The notes: generated by a model from the sequence alone, not told the origin. A stretch of DNA of 49,499 bases from DATGKK01 sp035294725 (GCA_035294725.1 DATGKK010000086.1:1-49499), one strand, 5' to 3'; numbered from the stretch's first letter, positions 8,586-17,368 are shown. A program made the numbers and translations.

Positions 8586-9251
8586 CTACGCGCTCGTGAG
8601 GTCATGCCGGGCCGTCGCGGCCACAGCCATCGTCGTCGTCATCGGCTCGGCCCCGTGGTCGCCGAAGCCGGCCACGACTCGGGCCACAAGCTCCGACCAT
8701 CGCTCGGCGTCCGGCTCGGGGAGCCCGGAGGCCCGGTGCAGCAAGAGGCCGAGGCGGATGATCCGCACGAGGAACAGCACCGACGCGGGGTCCACCTCCT
8801 CGGCCAGCGTGCCGTCCGATCGGGCGGCGTCGACGAGCACCTGGGCCGCCTCCCGCCAGCGAGAGTTCGCCTCCCCGATCGCGCTCGCGATCTCGGGGTG
8901 GCGGCGGGCGGCCACGTAGGCCTCGAGCAGGAGCGCCTCGTGCGACCGCAGAGGCGGCGAGGTCCTCGTGGCAAGGCGCTCGATCAGCTCGGCAACGCGG
9001 CTCGTCCCGGGGGGGACGGCGACGGCGTGGGGAAACGACCTCGTGATCACGGCCTCCGACAGCAGCTCGTCTTTCGAGGAGAACCGCCCGTAGACCGCCC
9101 CGGTCGAAAGTCCCGCCCGGCGCACGATCTCGTGGATGCGCGTGCCCTCGTAGCCCTCCTCGGCGAAGACCTCGGCGGCGGCGTCGAGCAGCTGGCGCCG
9201 CACCGGGTCGTCATCTCCCGGGCGCTGCGCGAGCAGGTCGGCGGCGGCCAT
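8586..9251 (-). CDS. TetR-family transcriptional regulator
   Basis: 221-residue repressor-type regulator. The N-terminal helix-turn-helix is clear: VRRQLLDAAAEVFAEEGYEGT followed by the recognition region AGLSTGAVYGRFSSKDELL (about residues 17-70). The rest is a variable helical ligand-binding domain. Its ATG at 9251 lies 7 nt from a 15-nt AT-rich palindrome (9259-9273), a likely operator for autoregulation and for control of the six acyl-CoA genes downstream, the first of which starts 18 nt after the TetR stop. The ligand is presumably an acyl-CoA of the pathway, by analogy with KstR/FadR-type TetR proteins. The reading frame is open far upstream, but that part is antisense to the diguanylate cyclase gene. 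Confidence 0.9.
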   Translation of the reverse strand: MAAADLLAQRPGDDDPVRRQLLDAAAEVFAEEGYEGTRIHEIVRRAGLSTGAVYGRFSSKDELLSEAVITRSFPHAVAVPPGTSRVAELIERLATRTSPPLRSHEALLLEAYVAARRHPEIASAIGEANSRWREAAQVLVDAARSDGTLAEEVDPASVLFLVRIIRLGLLLHRASGLPEPDAERWSELVARVVAGFGDHGAEPMTTTMAVAATARHDLTSA

Positions 9252-9258
9252 GCCCCGA

Positions 9259-9273
9259 GAATAAGAGTTATTC
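9259..9273. promoter_or_regulatory. Candidate TetR operator (AT-rich palindrome)
   Basis: Perfect 6-bp inverted repeat with a 3-nt centre, GAATAA-GAG-TTATTC, in sequence that is otherwise above 70% GC. It begins 7 nt upstream of the TetR start codon and sits in the gap divergent to the GGDEF gene. The position and symmetry fit a TetR dimer site that would cover the promoter of the tetR-led operon. No second copy was noticed in the window. Confidence 0.55.
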
Positions 9274-9351
9274 GCCTGCTCGTCAACGGTGGGCCCCGCC
9301 CACGGAGCGCACCGGAGGGGCGAGGTATCCTTGAGAGCGGGGGGAGATGGG

Positions 9352-10389
9352 GTGACTCGCGACACGACGCCGGTTCCCGGCGGGGACGGGCAGCGCGACC
9401 TGGCGCCGTCGGTCGACCGCGCCCTCACGGAGAAGGCCGTGCTCGGCAGGGCGCTCGGCGGCAGGGCGGAGCAGGTGGGCGAGGCGGTCAACGAGCACCT
9501 GCGCGGGATCCTCGGTCTCGACGCCTCGGACCCGCTCCCGGAGGTGAACGCCGCTCTCACGAGCGCGCTCGCCACCCGCATCCTCGCCCGGTACCTCCAG
9601 TCGGGGACGTCAGCCACGCAGGACGAGGAGCAGGTGCTCGCCCGCCCGGGGACGCTCGCCCTCCACGAGACGTCGATGACCACGATCGTGAAGCTCTTCC
9701 TCGCCTGGCGAGACATCACCGTGCTCACCCTTCGCGACCTCGCCGCCGAGCTCGGCACGGGGCCTGAGGTGCTCCGCTTGGCCGAGGAGGTCACGCGGGC
9801 AAGTGCGGACGCGAGCCTCGTCCGCATGACCAAGCGCTTCGAGGAGCGGAGGATGGAGCTCGAGCGGATGCTCGAGGAGGAGCGGGGACGCCTCGTGCAT
9901 GAGGCGAGCCACGACCAGCTCACCGGCCTGTTGAACCGGCGTGCCTTCCTCGAGATGGTGGAGCAGGCCTCCGAGCAGCTCGGCCCGGGGGAGATGGTCG
10001 CCATCATGTTCATCGACCTCGACGGCTTCAAGGCGATCAACGACACCCACGGCCACGTCGTCGGCGACGAGTTCCTGAAAGCCTTCGCCAGCCGCCTCTC
10101 GACCCTGCTGCGCCCCGAGGACACGGCGGGCCGGATCGGAGGCGACGAGTTCGTCGTCCTCTGCGGCCAGCTGCGGGGCGGCGAGCGGGCGGCAAGGGGG
10201 ATCGCGCACCGCGTCTGCACCGGCCTCGCAGACTCGATCGAGGTGGCGGGCGCCACCTTTTCCGTCTCGGCCTCCATCGGCGTCGCGTGCGCGAGCGGTC
10301 CGATCGACGCCCCCGCTCTGCTCTCGCGGGCCGACAGCGCCCTTTACGCCGCGAAGCGCTCCGGCAAGGGATGCGTGGCGGTGGGCTGA
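9352..10389 (+). CDS. Diguanylate cyclase (GGDEF domain)
   Basis: Soluble 345-residue enzyme predicted to make cyclic di-GMP from two GTP. The N-terminal roughly 160 residues are a helical domain of unrecognised type, followed by a charged coiled-coil linker (KRFEERRMELERMLEEERG). The catalytic domain has DQLTGLLNRRAF, FIDLDGFKAINDTHGH, an intact GGDEF motif at about 263-267, and an RPED motif exactly five residues before it, which matches the inhibitory c-di-GMP I-site. No transmembrane segment is seen, so the signal is probably cytosolic. The GTG at 9352 is chosen because a GGGGAG Shine-Dalgarno lies just upstream; another GTG at 9289 is in frame. A TATCCT at 9326-9331 could be its -10. Confidence 0.9.
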   Translation: MTRDTTPVPGGDGQRDLAPSVDRALTEKAVLGRALGGRAEQVGEAVNEHLRGILGLDASDPLPEVNAALTSALATRILARYLQSGTSATQDEEQVLARPGTLALHETSMTTIVKLFLAWRDITVLTLRDLAAELGTGPEVLRLAEEVTRASADASLVRMTKRFEERRMELERMLEEERGRLVHEASHDQLTGLLNRRAFLEMVEQASEQLGPGEMVAIMFIDLDGFKAINDTHGHVVGDEFLKAFASRLSTLLRPEDTAGRIGGDEFVVLCGQLRGGERAARGIAHRVCTGLADSIEVAGATFSVSASIGVACASGPIDAPALLSRADSALYAAKRSGKGCVAVG

Positions 10390-10407
10390 CGGCCTAGCGT
10401 CGGCATC

Positions 10408-11370
10408 ATGGCCACCGTTGAGACCGCCCGGGGACCCGTCGACACGGCCGCCCTCGGCCGCACGCTGATGCACGAGCACGTCTTCGTGCTCACCCCGGAC
10501 TCCCAGACCCAGTGGAGCGACGAGTGGGACGAGCAGGAACGAGTCGCCGACGCCATCTCGCAGCTGAACCGGCTCGCCGCCGCCGGGATCTCCACGATCG
10601 TCGATCCCACGGTCGACGGCCTCGGGCGCGACATCCCCCGGATCGCCCGGATCCAGGCCGAGGTCGACCTGAACATCATCGTGGCGACGGGCGTGTACAC
10701 CTACCATGACGTCCCCAACTTCTTCCGCTTCCGGGGGCCAGACCTCATCCCCGGCCTCGACGACCCGATGGTCGACTACTTCGTTCGTGACATCGAGGAG
10801 GGGGTGAAGGGGACCTCGGTGAGGGCCGCCTTCCTCAAGTGCGCCATCGACCATCACGGCCTCACCCCCGGGGTGGAGCGGGTGCTGCGGGCGGTCGCGA
10901 AGGCGCACCTGCGGACCGGCGCGCCGATCATGGTCCACACCAACCCGAGCTTGAAGACCGGCCTCGAGGTGCAGCGGGTGCTCGGCGAGGAGGGGGTGGA
11001 GCCCTCGCACGTGCTCTTAGCCCACAGCGGCGACAGCACGGATGCCGACCACCTGAGCGAGCTCGCGAGCGCGGGCTTCCTCCTCGGCATGGACCGCTTC
11101 GGCATCGACACGACCCTCCCGTTCGAGCAGCGGGTCGACGTCGTGGCCGAGCTGTGCCGCCGAGGCTTCTCGCGAAGCATGGTCCTCAGCCAGGACGCCT
11201 CCTGCTACATCGACTGGATCGACCCGATGATCCTCAAGGTGGCGAACCAGCGGTGGAACTACTTCCACGTGCTCGAGGACGTCCTCCCGGCGCTCGCCGA
11301 GCGTGGGGTCACCGAGGCACAGATCGACGACATGCTGGTGGGCAACCCGCGGCGCTACTTCGGGGGCTGA
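10408..11370 (+). CDS. Phosphotriesterase-family metal-dependent hydrolase/lactonase
   Basis: TIM-barrel amidohydrolase of 320 residues in the phosphotriesterase-related group. The binuclear metal ligands are all visible: His22 and His24 (MHEHVF), the bridging Lys144 (AFLKCA), His177 (MVHT), His206 (LLAHSGDS) and Asp263 (SQDAS). Characterised homologues include lactonases and phosphotriesterases, so lactone or ester hydrolysis is expected; the natural substrate is unknown. It starts 18 nt after the diguanylate cyclase stop and may share its transcript, though the two have no obvious functional link. Two GC-rich hairpins follow the gene. Confidence 0.88.
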   Translation: MATVETARGPVDTAALGRTLMHEHVFVLTPDSQTQWSDEWDEQERVADAISQLNRLAAAGISTIVDPTVDGLGRDIPRIARIQAEVDLNIIVATGVYTYHDVPNFFRFRGPDLIPGLDDPMVDYFVRDIEEGVKGTSVRAAFLKCAIDHHGLTPGVERVLRAVAKAHLRTGAPIMVHTNPSLKTGLEVQRVLGEEGVEPSHVLLAHSGDSTDADHLSELASAGFLLGMDRFGIDTTLPFEQRVDVVAELCRRGFSRSMVLSQDASCYIDWIDPMILKVANQRWNYFHVLEDVLPALAERGVTEAQIDDMLVGNPRRYFGG

Positions 11371-11395
11371 CGCCGGGGCTGACCCCGACTCGTGC

Positions 11396-11459
11396 GGTGA
11401 CCGCGGCTTCGCCGCTCACCGGTTGCGGCGCCTCCGCCTCCGGCGCCCTTCGAGCCGCG
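11396..11459. terminator. Candidate bidirectional terminator (two hairpins)
   Basis: Between two convergent genes there is a hairpin GGTGA-CC-GCGGC/TTC/GCCGC-TCACC (11396-11420), then a second one with GGCGCC arms at 11427-11432 and 11442-11447. Neither has a clear U-tract, as is usual in very GC-rich actinobacteria. The placement between convergent stops supports a bidirectional terminator. Confidence 0.5.
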
Positions 11460-11463
11460 ACCC

Positions 11464-11862
11464 TCAGCGAGCGAGCTGGGCCAGGTTCTCGCCGAGGAGG
11501 ACGAGGACGAGTGCCATGACGGCGAGGTACAACCCGGTGATCTGCCAACGGTACTTGTGGTCGGCAAGCCAGAAGCGCCGTATCCCCTTCGCGTCGAAGT
11601 AGAGCGCGACGAGCGCGATCGGGATCCCGATCGCCGGTCCGACCCCGCCGGCGGCGCCGATGGCCGGCGCGGCGATGGGGAAGACGACGTAGCTGAGCAG
11701 GCATCGCAGCGCCGAGATGAGGATCGAGGCGGAGAAGATGCGGTGGACGTCACGCTCCTTGGCCCGCGGACGCTGCTCCGGCACCCGCAGCAGCCGGCGC
11801 ATGGCCACGTCGGCCGTCGAGCGTCCCTCCCGGGACGGCACGGCGGCGGCGGGGCTCGACAT
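11464..11862 (-). CDS. Small multi-pass membrane protein of unknown function
   Basis: 132-residue protein. After a basic, hydrophilic N-terminus of about 40 residues come three predicted transmembrane segments: around 44-67 (SASILISALRCLLSYVVFPI), 70-88 (GVGPAIGIPIALVALYF) and 105-125 (ITGLYLAVMALVLVLL). A conserved-looking cytosolic loop, FDAKGIRRFWLADHKYRWQ, separates the last two. I do not recognise a family. The ATG at 11862 is preferred to the longer open frame, which runs antisense through the acyl-CoA dehydrogenase start region. It is divergent from that dehydrogenase and convergent with the phosphotriesterase-like gene. Confidence 0.65.
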   Translation of the reverse strand: MSSPAAAVPSREGRSTADVAMRRLLRVPEQRPRAKERDVHRIFSASILISALRCLLSYVVFPIAAPAIGAAGGVGPAIGIPIALVALYFDAKGIRRFWLADHKYRWQITGLYLAVMALVLVLLGENLAQLAR

Positions 11863-11992
11863 CGCCGGCCAGGCTACCGGGGGCGCATGCCGGTGGCCAT
11901 TCGCCCTCGCTCGGCCCGGCGTGACACGATCGGGTCCCGCGCCACGCGCTGCGCGAGCACCCGAGGTGAGGAAGGCCGGTGATGGGGTCGTG

Positions 11993-13177
11993 ATGAGCAT
12001 CGTCGAGGAACGGATCGAGCAGCTGCTCTCCGAGTGCGACCCGGCGGCGACCGACAGGGTCACGTTCCGGCGCCGGCAGTACGCGCTGGGCCTCGCCTGG
12101 GTCCACTTCCCCGAGGGGTACGGCGGGCTCGGGCTCCCGCCCGGCCTCCAGAGGGAGATCGACCAGCGGCTCGCCGAGGCCGGCGCCAAGCCGGCGGGCG
12201 CAAGGGAGTTCTTCGGCCTCGCCATGGCGGGCCCGACGGTGGTCACCCACGGGTCCGAGGAGGCCAAGCAGCGCCTCCTGCCCCGCATGTTCACGGGTGA
12301 GGACGCATGGTGCCAGCTCTTCTCCGAGCCGGGAGCCGGGTCGGACCTCGCCGGATTGTCGACCCGGGCGGTTCGCGACGGCGACGAGTGGGTGGTCACG
12401 GGCCAGAAGGTCTGGAACACGATCGCCCACCTCGCCGACCGGGGCATGCTCGTTGCCCGCACCGATCCTGAGCAACCCAAGCACCGTGGGATCACCTACT
12501 TCGCCCTCGACATGCACGCCCCGGGAGTGGAGGTGCGGCCGCTCCGCCAGATGACCGGCGAGGCCGAGTTCAACGAGGTCTACCTGACCGAGGTCCGGGT
12601 CCCCGACGCCGACCGGATCGGCGACGTGAACGACGGCTGGCGGGTCGCGATGAGCACGTTGATGAACGAGCGGAGCTCGATCGGCGGGGGCGGCAGCGCT
12701 CCCCAGCGTGGCTCGGGTGCCATCGCGGAGGCCGTCCGGATCTTCCAGGAGGAGTGCCCGAACCCGGACGCGGTCGCAAGGGACCGGCTCATGCGGGTCT
12801 GGGTCGAAGCCGAGGTGCTGCGCCTCACGAACCGCCGTGCGGCTGACAACCGGCGGGCTGGGAACCCGGGTCCCGAGGGCTCGATCGCGAAGCTCATGTT
12901 CGCCGAGGTCAACATGAGGATCTACGAGCTGTGCGTCGACCTGCTCGGCGTCGACGGCGCCGTCGGCTACGACTACACGATGCGCCGAAGCGAGGGGCTC
13001 GGCCTCACAGGTCCTGCGGGCTGGTCGCGCAAGATGTTCCTCCGGTCGAGGGCGAACTCGATCGAGGGCGGCACCTCCGAGATCCAGCGCAACATCCTCG
13101 GCGAGCGGGTCCTCGGCCTGCCGGGCGACATCAGGGTCGACAAGGACCTGCCATGGTCGAGGGTCCCGCGTAGCTGA
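11993..13177 (+). CDS. Acyl-CoA dehydrogenase (stand-alone copy)
   Basis: 394-residue FAD-dependent acyl-CoA dehydrogenase. Motifs in order: FPEGYGGLGLP, QLFSEPGAGSDLAGLST, VVTGQKVWNT, GWRVAMSTLMNERSS, and the C-terminal EGGTSEIQRNILGERVLGLP. It is a paralogue of the operon copy at 4.6-5.9 kb but is not in an operon with other beta-oxidation genes: its neighbours are a small membrane protein (divergent) and an isoaspartyl peptidase (convergent). The start is the ATG at 11993, with a GTG one codon earlier as an alternative and GAGGAAGG upstream as a possible ribosome site. Its substrate is unknown. It could in principle be the missing methylsuccinyl-CoA dehydrogenase of the ethylmalonyl-CoA pathway, but nothing in the sequence specifically shows that. 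Confidence 0.88.
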   Translation: MSIVEERIEQLLSECDPAATDRVTFRRRQYALGLAWVHFPEGYGGLGLPPGLQREIDQRLAEAGAKPAGAREFFGLAMAGPTVVTHGSEEAKQRLLPRMFTGEDAWCQLFSEPGAGSDLAGLSTRAVRDGDEWVVTGQKVWNTIAHLADRGMLVARTDPEQPKHRGITYFALDMHAPGVEVRPLRQMTGEAEFNEVYLTEVRVPDADRIGDVNDGWRVAMSTLMNERSSIGGGGSAPQRGSGAIAEAVRIFQEECPNPDAVARDRLMRVWVEAEVLRLTNRRAADNRRAGNPGPEGSIAKLMFAEVNMRIYELCVDLLGVDGAVGYDYTMRRSEGLGLTGPAGWSRKMFLRSRANSIEGGTSEIQRNILGERVLGLPGDIRVDKDLPWSRVPRS

Positions 13178-13190
13178 CGCCGTCGGCTCC

Positions 13191-14162
13191 TCAGCGGGGG
13201 AAGAGGTAGGCGGCCCCCGCACCGCTGCCACGCCAGGCCCGGGCCATGGCAGGGCTCGTGAAGCTCGCCACCATCTGCCCCGTGGCATCGACGGCGATGC
13301 CGCCGCCGGTCCCCTCTAGATGTCCGACGACCGCCAGCGCGTGCTCGGTCGCCTCCACGAGGCTCGAGCCGTGCTCGATCTCCCAGGCGATCCGGTGGGC
13401 AAAGCCGGTGACGAGGAACGCCTCGCCGGCGCCGGTGGCCGACACGGCGACCGAGCCGCCTCGGGCGAGCGGCACCGCCAGCACTCCGGCGCCGGGGATG
13501 GGAGAGTCGCCGACACGGCCGCGTCGCTGGCCGGTCCGGCCGCCCGTCGAGGTCGCGGCGGCGACCCCGGCGGCGGCATCAACCGCGACCGCCCCGACGG
13601 TGCCCTCCTCGGAGATCACGGGTCCGGGAGCGCGCGCCTCACGGCTGCGCTCGCTCCACAACGGCAGGACGCCGCCAGCGCCGCCGTGCGCGCGCAGCCA
13701 CTCGGGGCGCATCACCTCGAGCCCCTGCTCCTCGCAGAAGCGGTCCGCGCCCGTGCCCGCGAGGAGCACTGGGCCGTCGGGCACCCCGCGCAGCTCGGCC
13801 ACGGCACGGGCGGCGCGGACGGGGTTCGCCGGGCGTGTTGCCGCGCAGAGCGCCCCGACACGGCCGGTCACTGCGTCCATCACGCTCGCATCAAGCTCGA
13901 CGGTGCCGTCGTCGGTGGGCACGGCTCCCCGCCCAGCGTTGAAGCACCCGCTGTCCTCGAGCGAGGCGACGGCCTCCACCACGGCGTCGAGGGCGCTCCC
14001 GCCGGCCGCGAGCACGCTCCATCCCGCTGCCGTCGACGCCTCGAGAGCGGCCGTGAGCACGGCGACGTCCCCGTCGCACGAGACGGCCGCGAAGGCGCCG
14101 GCGCCTCCGTGCACCACGAGTGCGGGCAGGCCCAGCAGGGCGGTGTCGGTGTGGCTCGCCAT
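13191..14162 (-). CDS. Isoaspartyl peptidase / L-asparaginase (Ntn hydrolase)
   Basis: 323-residue N-terminal-nucleophile hydrolase of the plant-type asparaginase/IaaA family, which hydrolyses isoaspartyl dipeptides and asparagine after autocleavage. Seen here: HGGAGAF at the start, CFNAGRGAVPT, ELDASVMD, the autoprocessing site EEGTVGAVAVD where Thr would become the new N-terminus of the beta subunit, STGGRTGQ, GRVGDSPIPGAG and GTGGGIAVD. The precursor length and order fit an alpha-beta precursor. It ends 13 nt from the stop of the convergent acyl-CoA dehydrogenase and starts 62 nt from the divergent EamA gene. It probably acts in protein-damage turnover or asparagine use. Confidence 0.88.
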   Translation of the reverse strand: MASHTDTALLGLPALVVHGGAGAFAAVSCDGDVAVLTAALEASTAAGWSVLAAGGSALDAVVEAVASLEDSGCFNAGRGAVPTDDGTVELDASVMDAVTGRVGALCAATRPANPVRAARAVAELRGVPDGPVLLAGTGADRFCEEQGLEVMRPEWLRAHGGAGGVLPLWSERSREARAPGPVISEEGTVGAVAVDAAAGVAAATSTGGRTGQRRGRVGDSPIPGAGVLAVPLARGGSVAVSATGAGEAFLVTGFAHRIAWEIEHGSSLVEATEHALAVVGHLEGTGGGIAVDATGQMVASFTSPAMARAWRGSGAGAAYLFPR

Positions 14163-14224
14163 GTCGGGCGGATGGTACCGGCCGGCCGGCTCCCGGCGGG
14201 TCCCGGATCGGCGAGGATGTGCCC

Positions 14225-15196
14225 GTGAGCCGGAAAGGGTGGCTGCTCTTCGTCGCGATGGGGGTGATCTGGGGTCTGCCCTACCTGCTCATCAAGATCG
14301 CCGTGCGGCAGGTCGCCCCGCCGATGCTCGTGGAGATGCGAACCGGGGGGGCGGCGCTGCTCCTGCTCCCTCTCGCCCTCGGCCGCGGCGAGCTGGCTCC
14401 CGTGCTCCGCCGGTGGCGACCTCTCGTCGCCTTCGCCGTTGCGGAGATGGCGGTCCCCTGGCTCTTCCTCTTCTCGGCCGAGCGCAGGCTGTCGAGCTCC
14501 CTGTCGGGACTTCTCGTGGCCGCGGTGCCGATCATCGGAACCGTGCTCGGGGCGTTGACGGGCGTGGAGCGGCTCGACCTCGGCCGCCTCGGCGGGGTCG
14601 CGCTCGGCCTCGGCGGGGTCGCCGCTCTCGTCGGCTTCGACGTCAGCGGGTCGGACGGATGGGCGGCGGCGTCGATCGGCATCGTGGCGATCGGCTACGC
14701 GCTCGGTCCCTGGATTCTCTCGCGGCACCTGAGCGACCTGCCCAACCTCGGGGTGATCTCCGCCGCGCTCGCCCTCTGCGCCGTGATCTACGCGCCGATC
14801 GCGGCCTTCGACGTGCCCGCTCACGCGCTCTCCCGCTCGGTCGTCCTCTCGGTGGCGGGGCTCACCCTCGTCTGCACCGCTCTCGCCTTCGTCGTGTTCT
14901 TCGCGCTGATCGCCGAGGTCGGGCCGGTGCGCTCGACCGTCATCACCTACGTGAACCCCGCCGTCGCCGTGCTGCTGGGGGTCACGGTCCTCGGCGAGCA
15001 CTTCGGCTTCGGGACCGCCGCCGGGTTCGTCCTCATCATCCTCGGTTGCGTGCTCGCGACCGGGCACGCTCCCCACCGGTCCCCGAGCAGTCCGCCTCTC
15101 CCCGACGCCGACCAGTCCGGCGCTGCCGAGGAGGCCCCCATCGCCCTCGGCGACGGAGCGGACACGGTCGCGGACCGGGCAGCCGCCGGCGACTGA
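14225..15196 (+). CDS. EamA/DMT-superfamily transporter
   Basis: 323-residue membrane protein of the drug/metabolite transporter (EamA, RhaT/YdcZ-like) superfamily. It has ten hydrophobic segments arranged as two repeats, with the typical N-terminal FVAMGVIWGLPYLLIKIA and the second-repeat signature STVITYVNPAVAVLLGVTVLGE. The C-terminal roughly 45 residues are hydrophilic and Ala/Asp/Pro-rich, which is unusual but probably just a cytosolic tail. The GTG at 14225 follows a GAGGA ribosome-binding sequence; another GTG two codons upstream (14219) is possible. The substrate cannot be assigned. The nearest downstream gene is the histidine kinase, 81 nt away. Confidence 0.83.
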   Translation: MSRKGWLLFVAMGVIWGLPYLLIKIAVRQVAPPMLVEMRTGGAALLLLPLALGRGELAPVLRRWRPLVAFAVAEMAVPWLFLFSAERRLSSSLSGLLVAAVPIIGTVLGALTGVERLDLGRLGGVALGLGGVAALVGFDVSGSDGWAAASIGIVAIGYALGPWILSRHLSDLPNLGVISAALALCAVIYAPIAAFDVPAHALSRSVVLSVAGLTLVCTALAFVVFFALIAEVGPVRSTVITYVNPAVAVLLGVTVLGEHFGFGTAAGFVLIILGCVLATGHAPHRSPSSPPLPDADQSGAAEEAPIALGDGADTVADRAAAGD

Positions 15197-15277
15197 GCTG
15201 CCGGTCTCGCCGCAGCCGTGCCTCGGACTCGCGACGCCGGCCTGTCGTGACGGACAGCCTGCCGGTACCATCCGCCC

Positions 15278-17368
15278 GTGTCCGCTGCAGGACCGGCTGG
15301 ACCGGAAGGCACAGCTCCACCTACGAGCGACGGCGAGAACGCGAACGGGCCTGACGAGAGGCACGACGGCGCGAGCGGCGGCTTGAGCCGCGACGGGGTC
15401 CGCCTCGCGCTCGGCGCCCTCTCCACGCTCCTCCCCGTCGGTCTGTTCGCCGCCGACGCCGAGGGGAGCTGCTGGTACGTGAACCAGCGCCTGATCGACT
15501 CCCTCGGGATCGAGATCAGGTCAGGTGGTGACCGGCCCTTCCGCCTCGACCTCCCGGTCGCTGCGGCAACGGCGACGGCGCCCTCGCAGGCCAGCCTCGA
15601 GGTCGGCCTCCGGCACTCCGTTGGGGTCAGCGAGAGCGGTGAGCCCCTCGGCGAGGGCCCCGCCACGCGGCTCGACGTGCGCGTGATGCCGATCATCTCG
15701 CGCTCGGGCGCCACGCTCGCCTATCTCGGCGTCGTCGTCGACCCGGAGAACGCCGACCAGACCCTCGCCCTGCGTACGAGCGAGCGGCTCGTCGACGCCC
15801 TCGTCGACCGCTCGCCTGAGGTCGTCACCGTCCTCAACGCGGATGGCTCGTGGAGGTACTCCAACGCCGCCGCCTGGCGGCTCCTCGGCTACCAGGCTGA
15901 CTTCGATCCGGCGAACGGGATCCTCGGCCTCGTCCATCCCGACGACATGGGCATCGTGGCCGCCGCCATCGATCGGCTCGTCGCCCGCGAGGAAGGCGGC
16001 GAGCCGATCGAGGTGAGGGTGCGGGCGAAGGACGGGAGCTGGAGGTACCTCGAGAGCGTCGCCGAGAACCTCCTCGACGACCCCGTCGTGAACGGCTTCC
16101 TCATCCGCTCACGCGACGTGACGGACCGGCGCCAGGCCCGGCTCGCCCTGCTCGAGGCGAACGAGCGCCTCTCGACACTGATCTCGAGCCTCCATCTCGC
16201 CGTGCTGATGGAGGACGAGCGCCGGCGCATCGTGTTCACGAACGAGGCGTTCGTGAACCTGTTCGAGGTGCCACTTCGGGCCGGCGACCTCGTCGGCACC
16301 ACGATCGCCGAGCTGCGGCCCCACTTCTTCCGCCACTTCGGCGACCCCACCAGGGTGCCGAGCGAGGAGCGGGTGGACGAGATGCCGCGCGAGCGGCAGC
16401 CCGTCGTCGGGGACCGGATCGCCCTTCCCGACGACCGGGTCCTCGAACGCGACTACCTGCCGATCATCGTCAACGGCGAGTACCGGGGCCATGTCTGGCT
16501 GTTTCGCGACGTGTCCGCCCAGGCGCGCGCCGAGGCCGCCTGGGAGCTGCTCATCAGCCGGCAGCGGCGTGAGAACGAGCGGCTGGTGGAGCTCGACCGG
16601 GTGAAGGCGGCCTTCCTGGCCGAGATCAGCCACGAGCTGCGGACGCCACTCACCTCGATCCTCAGCTTTACCGAGCTGCTCGCCGAGGGCGTGGGCAGGG
16701 ACGACCCCGCCGAGCAGGCCGAGTTCCTCGAGGTGATCAAGCGGAACGCCGACCGCCTCCTCCGCCTCGTCGACGACCTGCTCCTGCTCGACCGCCTCGA
16801 GTCGGGCGCGATGACCCTCGAGGTCGGCCCCGTCGACCTCCCCTCCCTCGTCAACGCGGCCGTCGCCGGCTTCGTGCCCGCCGCCCAGGCGAAGTCGATC
16901 TCGATCGCCTGCGAGATCGGCGAGGGTCCTGCGATCCCCGGCGACGGGGTCCGGCTCGCCCAGGTGATCGACGTCCTACTGTCGAACGCCGTGAAGTTCA
17001 CACCCGAGGGAGGCCGCATCGCCGTGACGGCGACCCCCCGCGACCGCCTCTGGCGGATCGAGGTGAGCGACACTGGGATCGGCGTGCCGGCCGACGAACA
17101 GGACGCCCTCTTCGAGCGGTTCTACAGGGCCACCAACGCGCGGGCGAGCCGGATCCCCGGGTCCGGCCTCGGTCTGCCGGTCGCCCGGGCGATCGTCGAG
17201 CTCCACGGCGGCTCGATCCTCGTGCGGAGCCGGCAGGGCTCGGGCACGACCGTGTCGGTCACGCTGCCGGTACCGATCGCCGGCCCGAACGCCGAGGCGC
17301 GAGCTGACGGCGACAGTGTCGTCGGTGGGCAGGCCGACCCCGACATGGGCCTCGGGAGCAATGGCTGA
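15278..17368 (+). CDS. PAS-domain sensor histidine kinase
   Basis: Cytosolic hybrid-free histidine kinase of 696 residues with no transmembrane segment. The domains appear to be: an N-terminal PAS-like region (about 40-150), a canonical PAS/PAC (about 165-285, with HPDDMG and DGSWRYLESVAENLL), a third PAS-like region (about 295-410), a HisKA domain with the phosphoacceptor in AEISHELRTPLTS, and a HATPase domain with the N box (LLSNAVKFTPEGG), DTGIG, and GSGLGLPVARAIVE. It overlaps the next gene, an OmpR-type regulator, by 8 nt, so the two form a coupled two-component pair. The multiple PAS domains suggest sensing of a cytosolic cue such as redox, ligand or light. Confidence 0.92.
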   Translation: MSAAGPAGPEGTAPPTSDGENANGPDERHDGASGGLSRDGVRLALGALSTLLPVGLFAADAEGSCWYVNQRLIDSLGIEIRSGGDRPFRLDLPVAAATATAPSQASLEVGLRHSVGVSESGEPLGEGPATRLDVRVMPIISRSGATLAYLGVVVDPENADQTLALRTSERLVDALVDRSPEVVTVLNADGSWRYSNAAAWRLLGYQADFDPANGILGLVHPDDMGIVAAAIDRLVAREEGGEPIEVRVRAKDGSWRYLESVAENLLDDPVVNGFLIRSRDVTDRRQARLALLEANERLSTLISSLHLAVLMEDERRRIVFTNEAFVNLFEVPLRAGDLVGTTIAELRPHFFRHFGDPTRVPSEERVDEMPRERQPVVGDRIALPDDRVLERDYLPIIVNGEYRGHVWLFRDVSAQARAEAAWELLISRQRRENERLVELDRVKAAFLAEISHELRTPLTSILSFTELLAEGVGRDDPAEQAEFLEVIKRNADRLLRLVDDLLLLDRLESGAMTLEVGPVDLPSLVNAAVAGFVPAAQAKSISIACEIGEGPAIPGDGVRLAQVIDVLLSNAVKFTPEGGRIAVTATPRDRLWRIEVSDTGIGVPADEQDALFERFYRATNARASRIPGSGLGLPVARAIVELHGGSILVRSRQGSGTTVSVTLPVPIAGPNAEARADGDSVVGGQADPDMGLGSNG

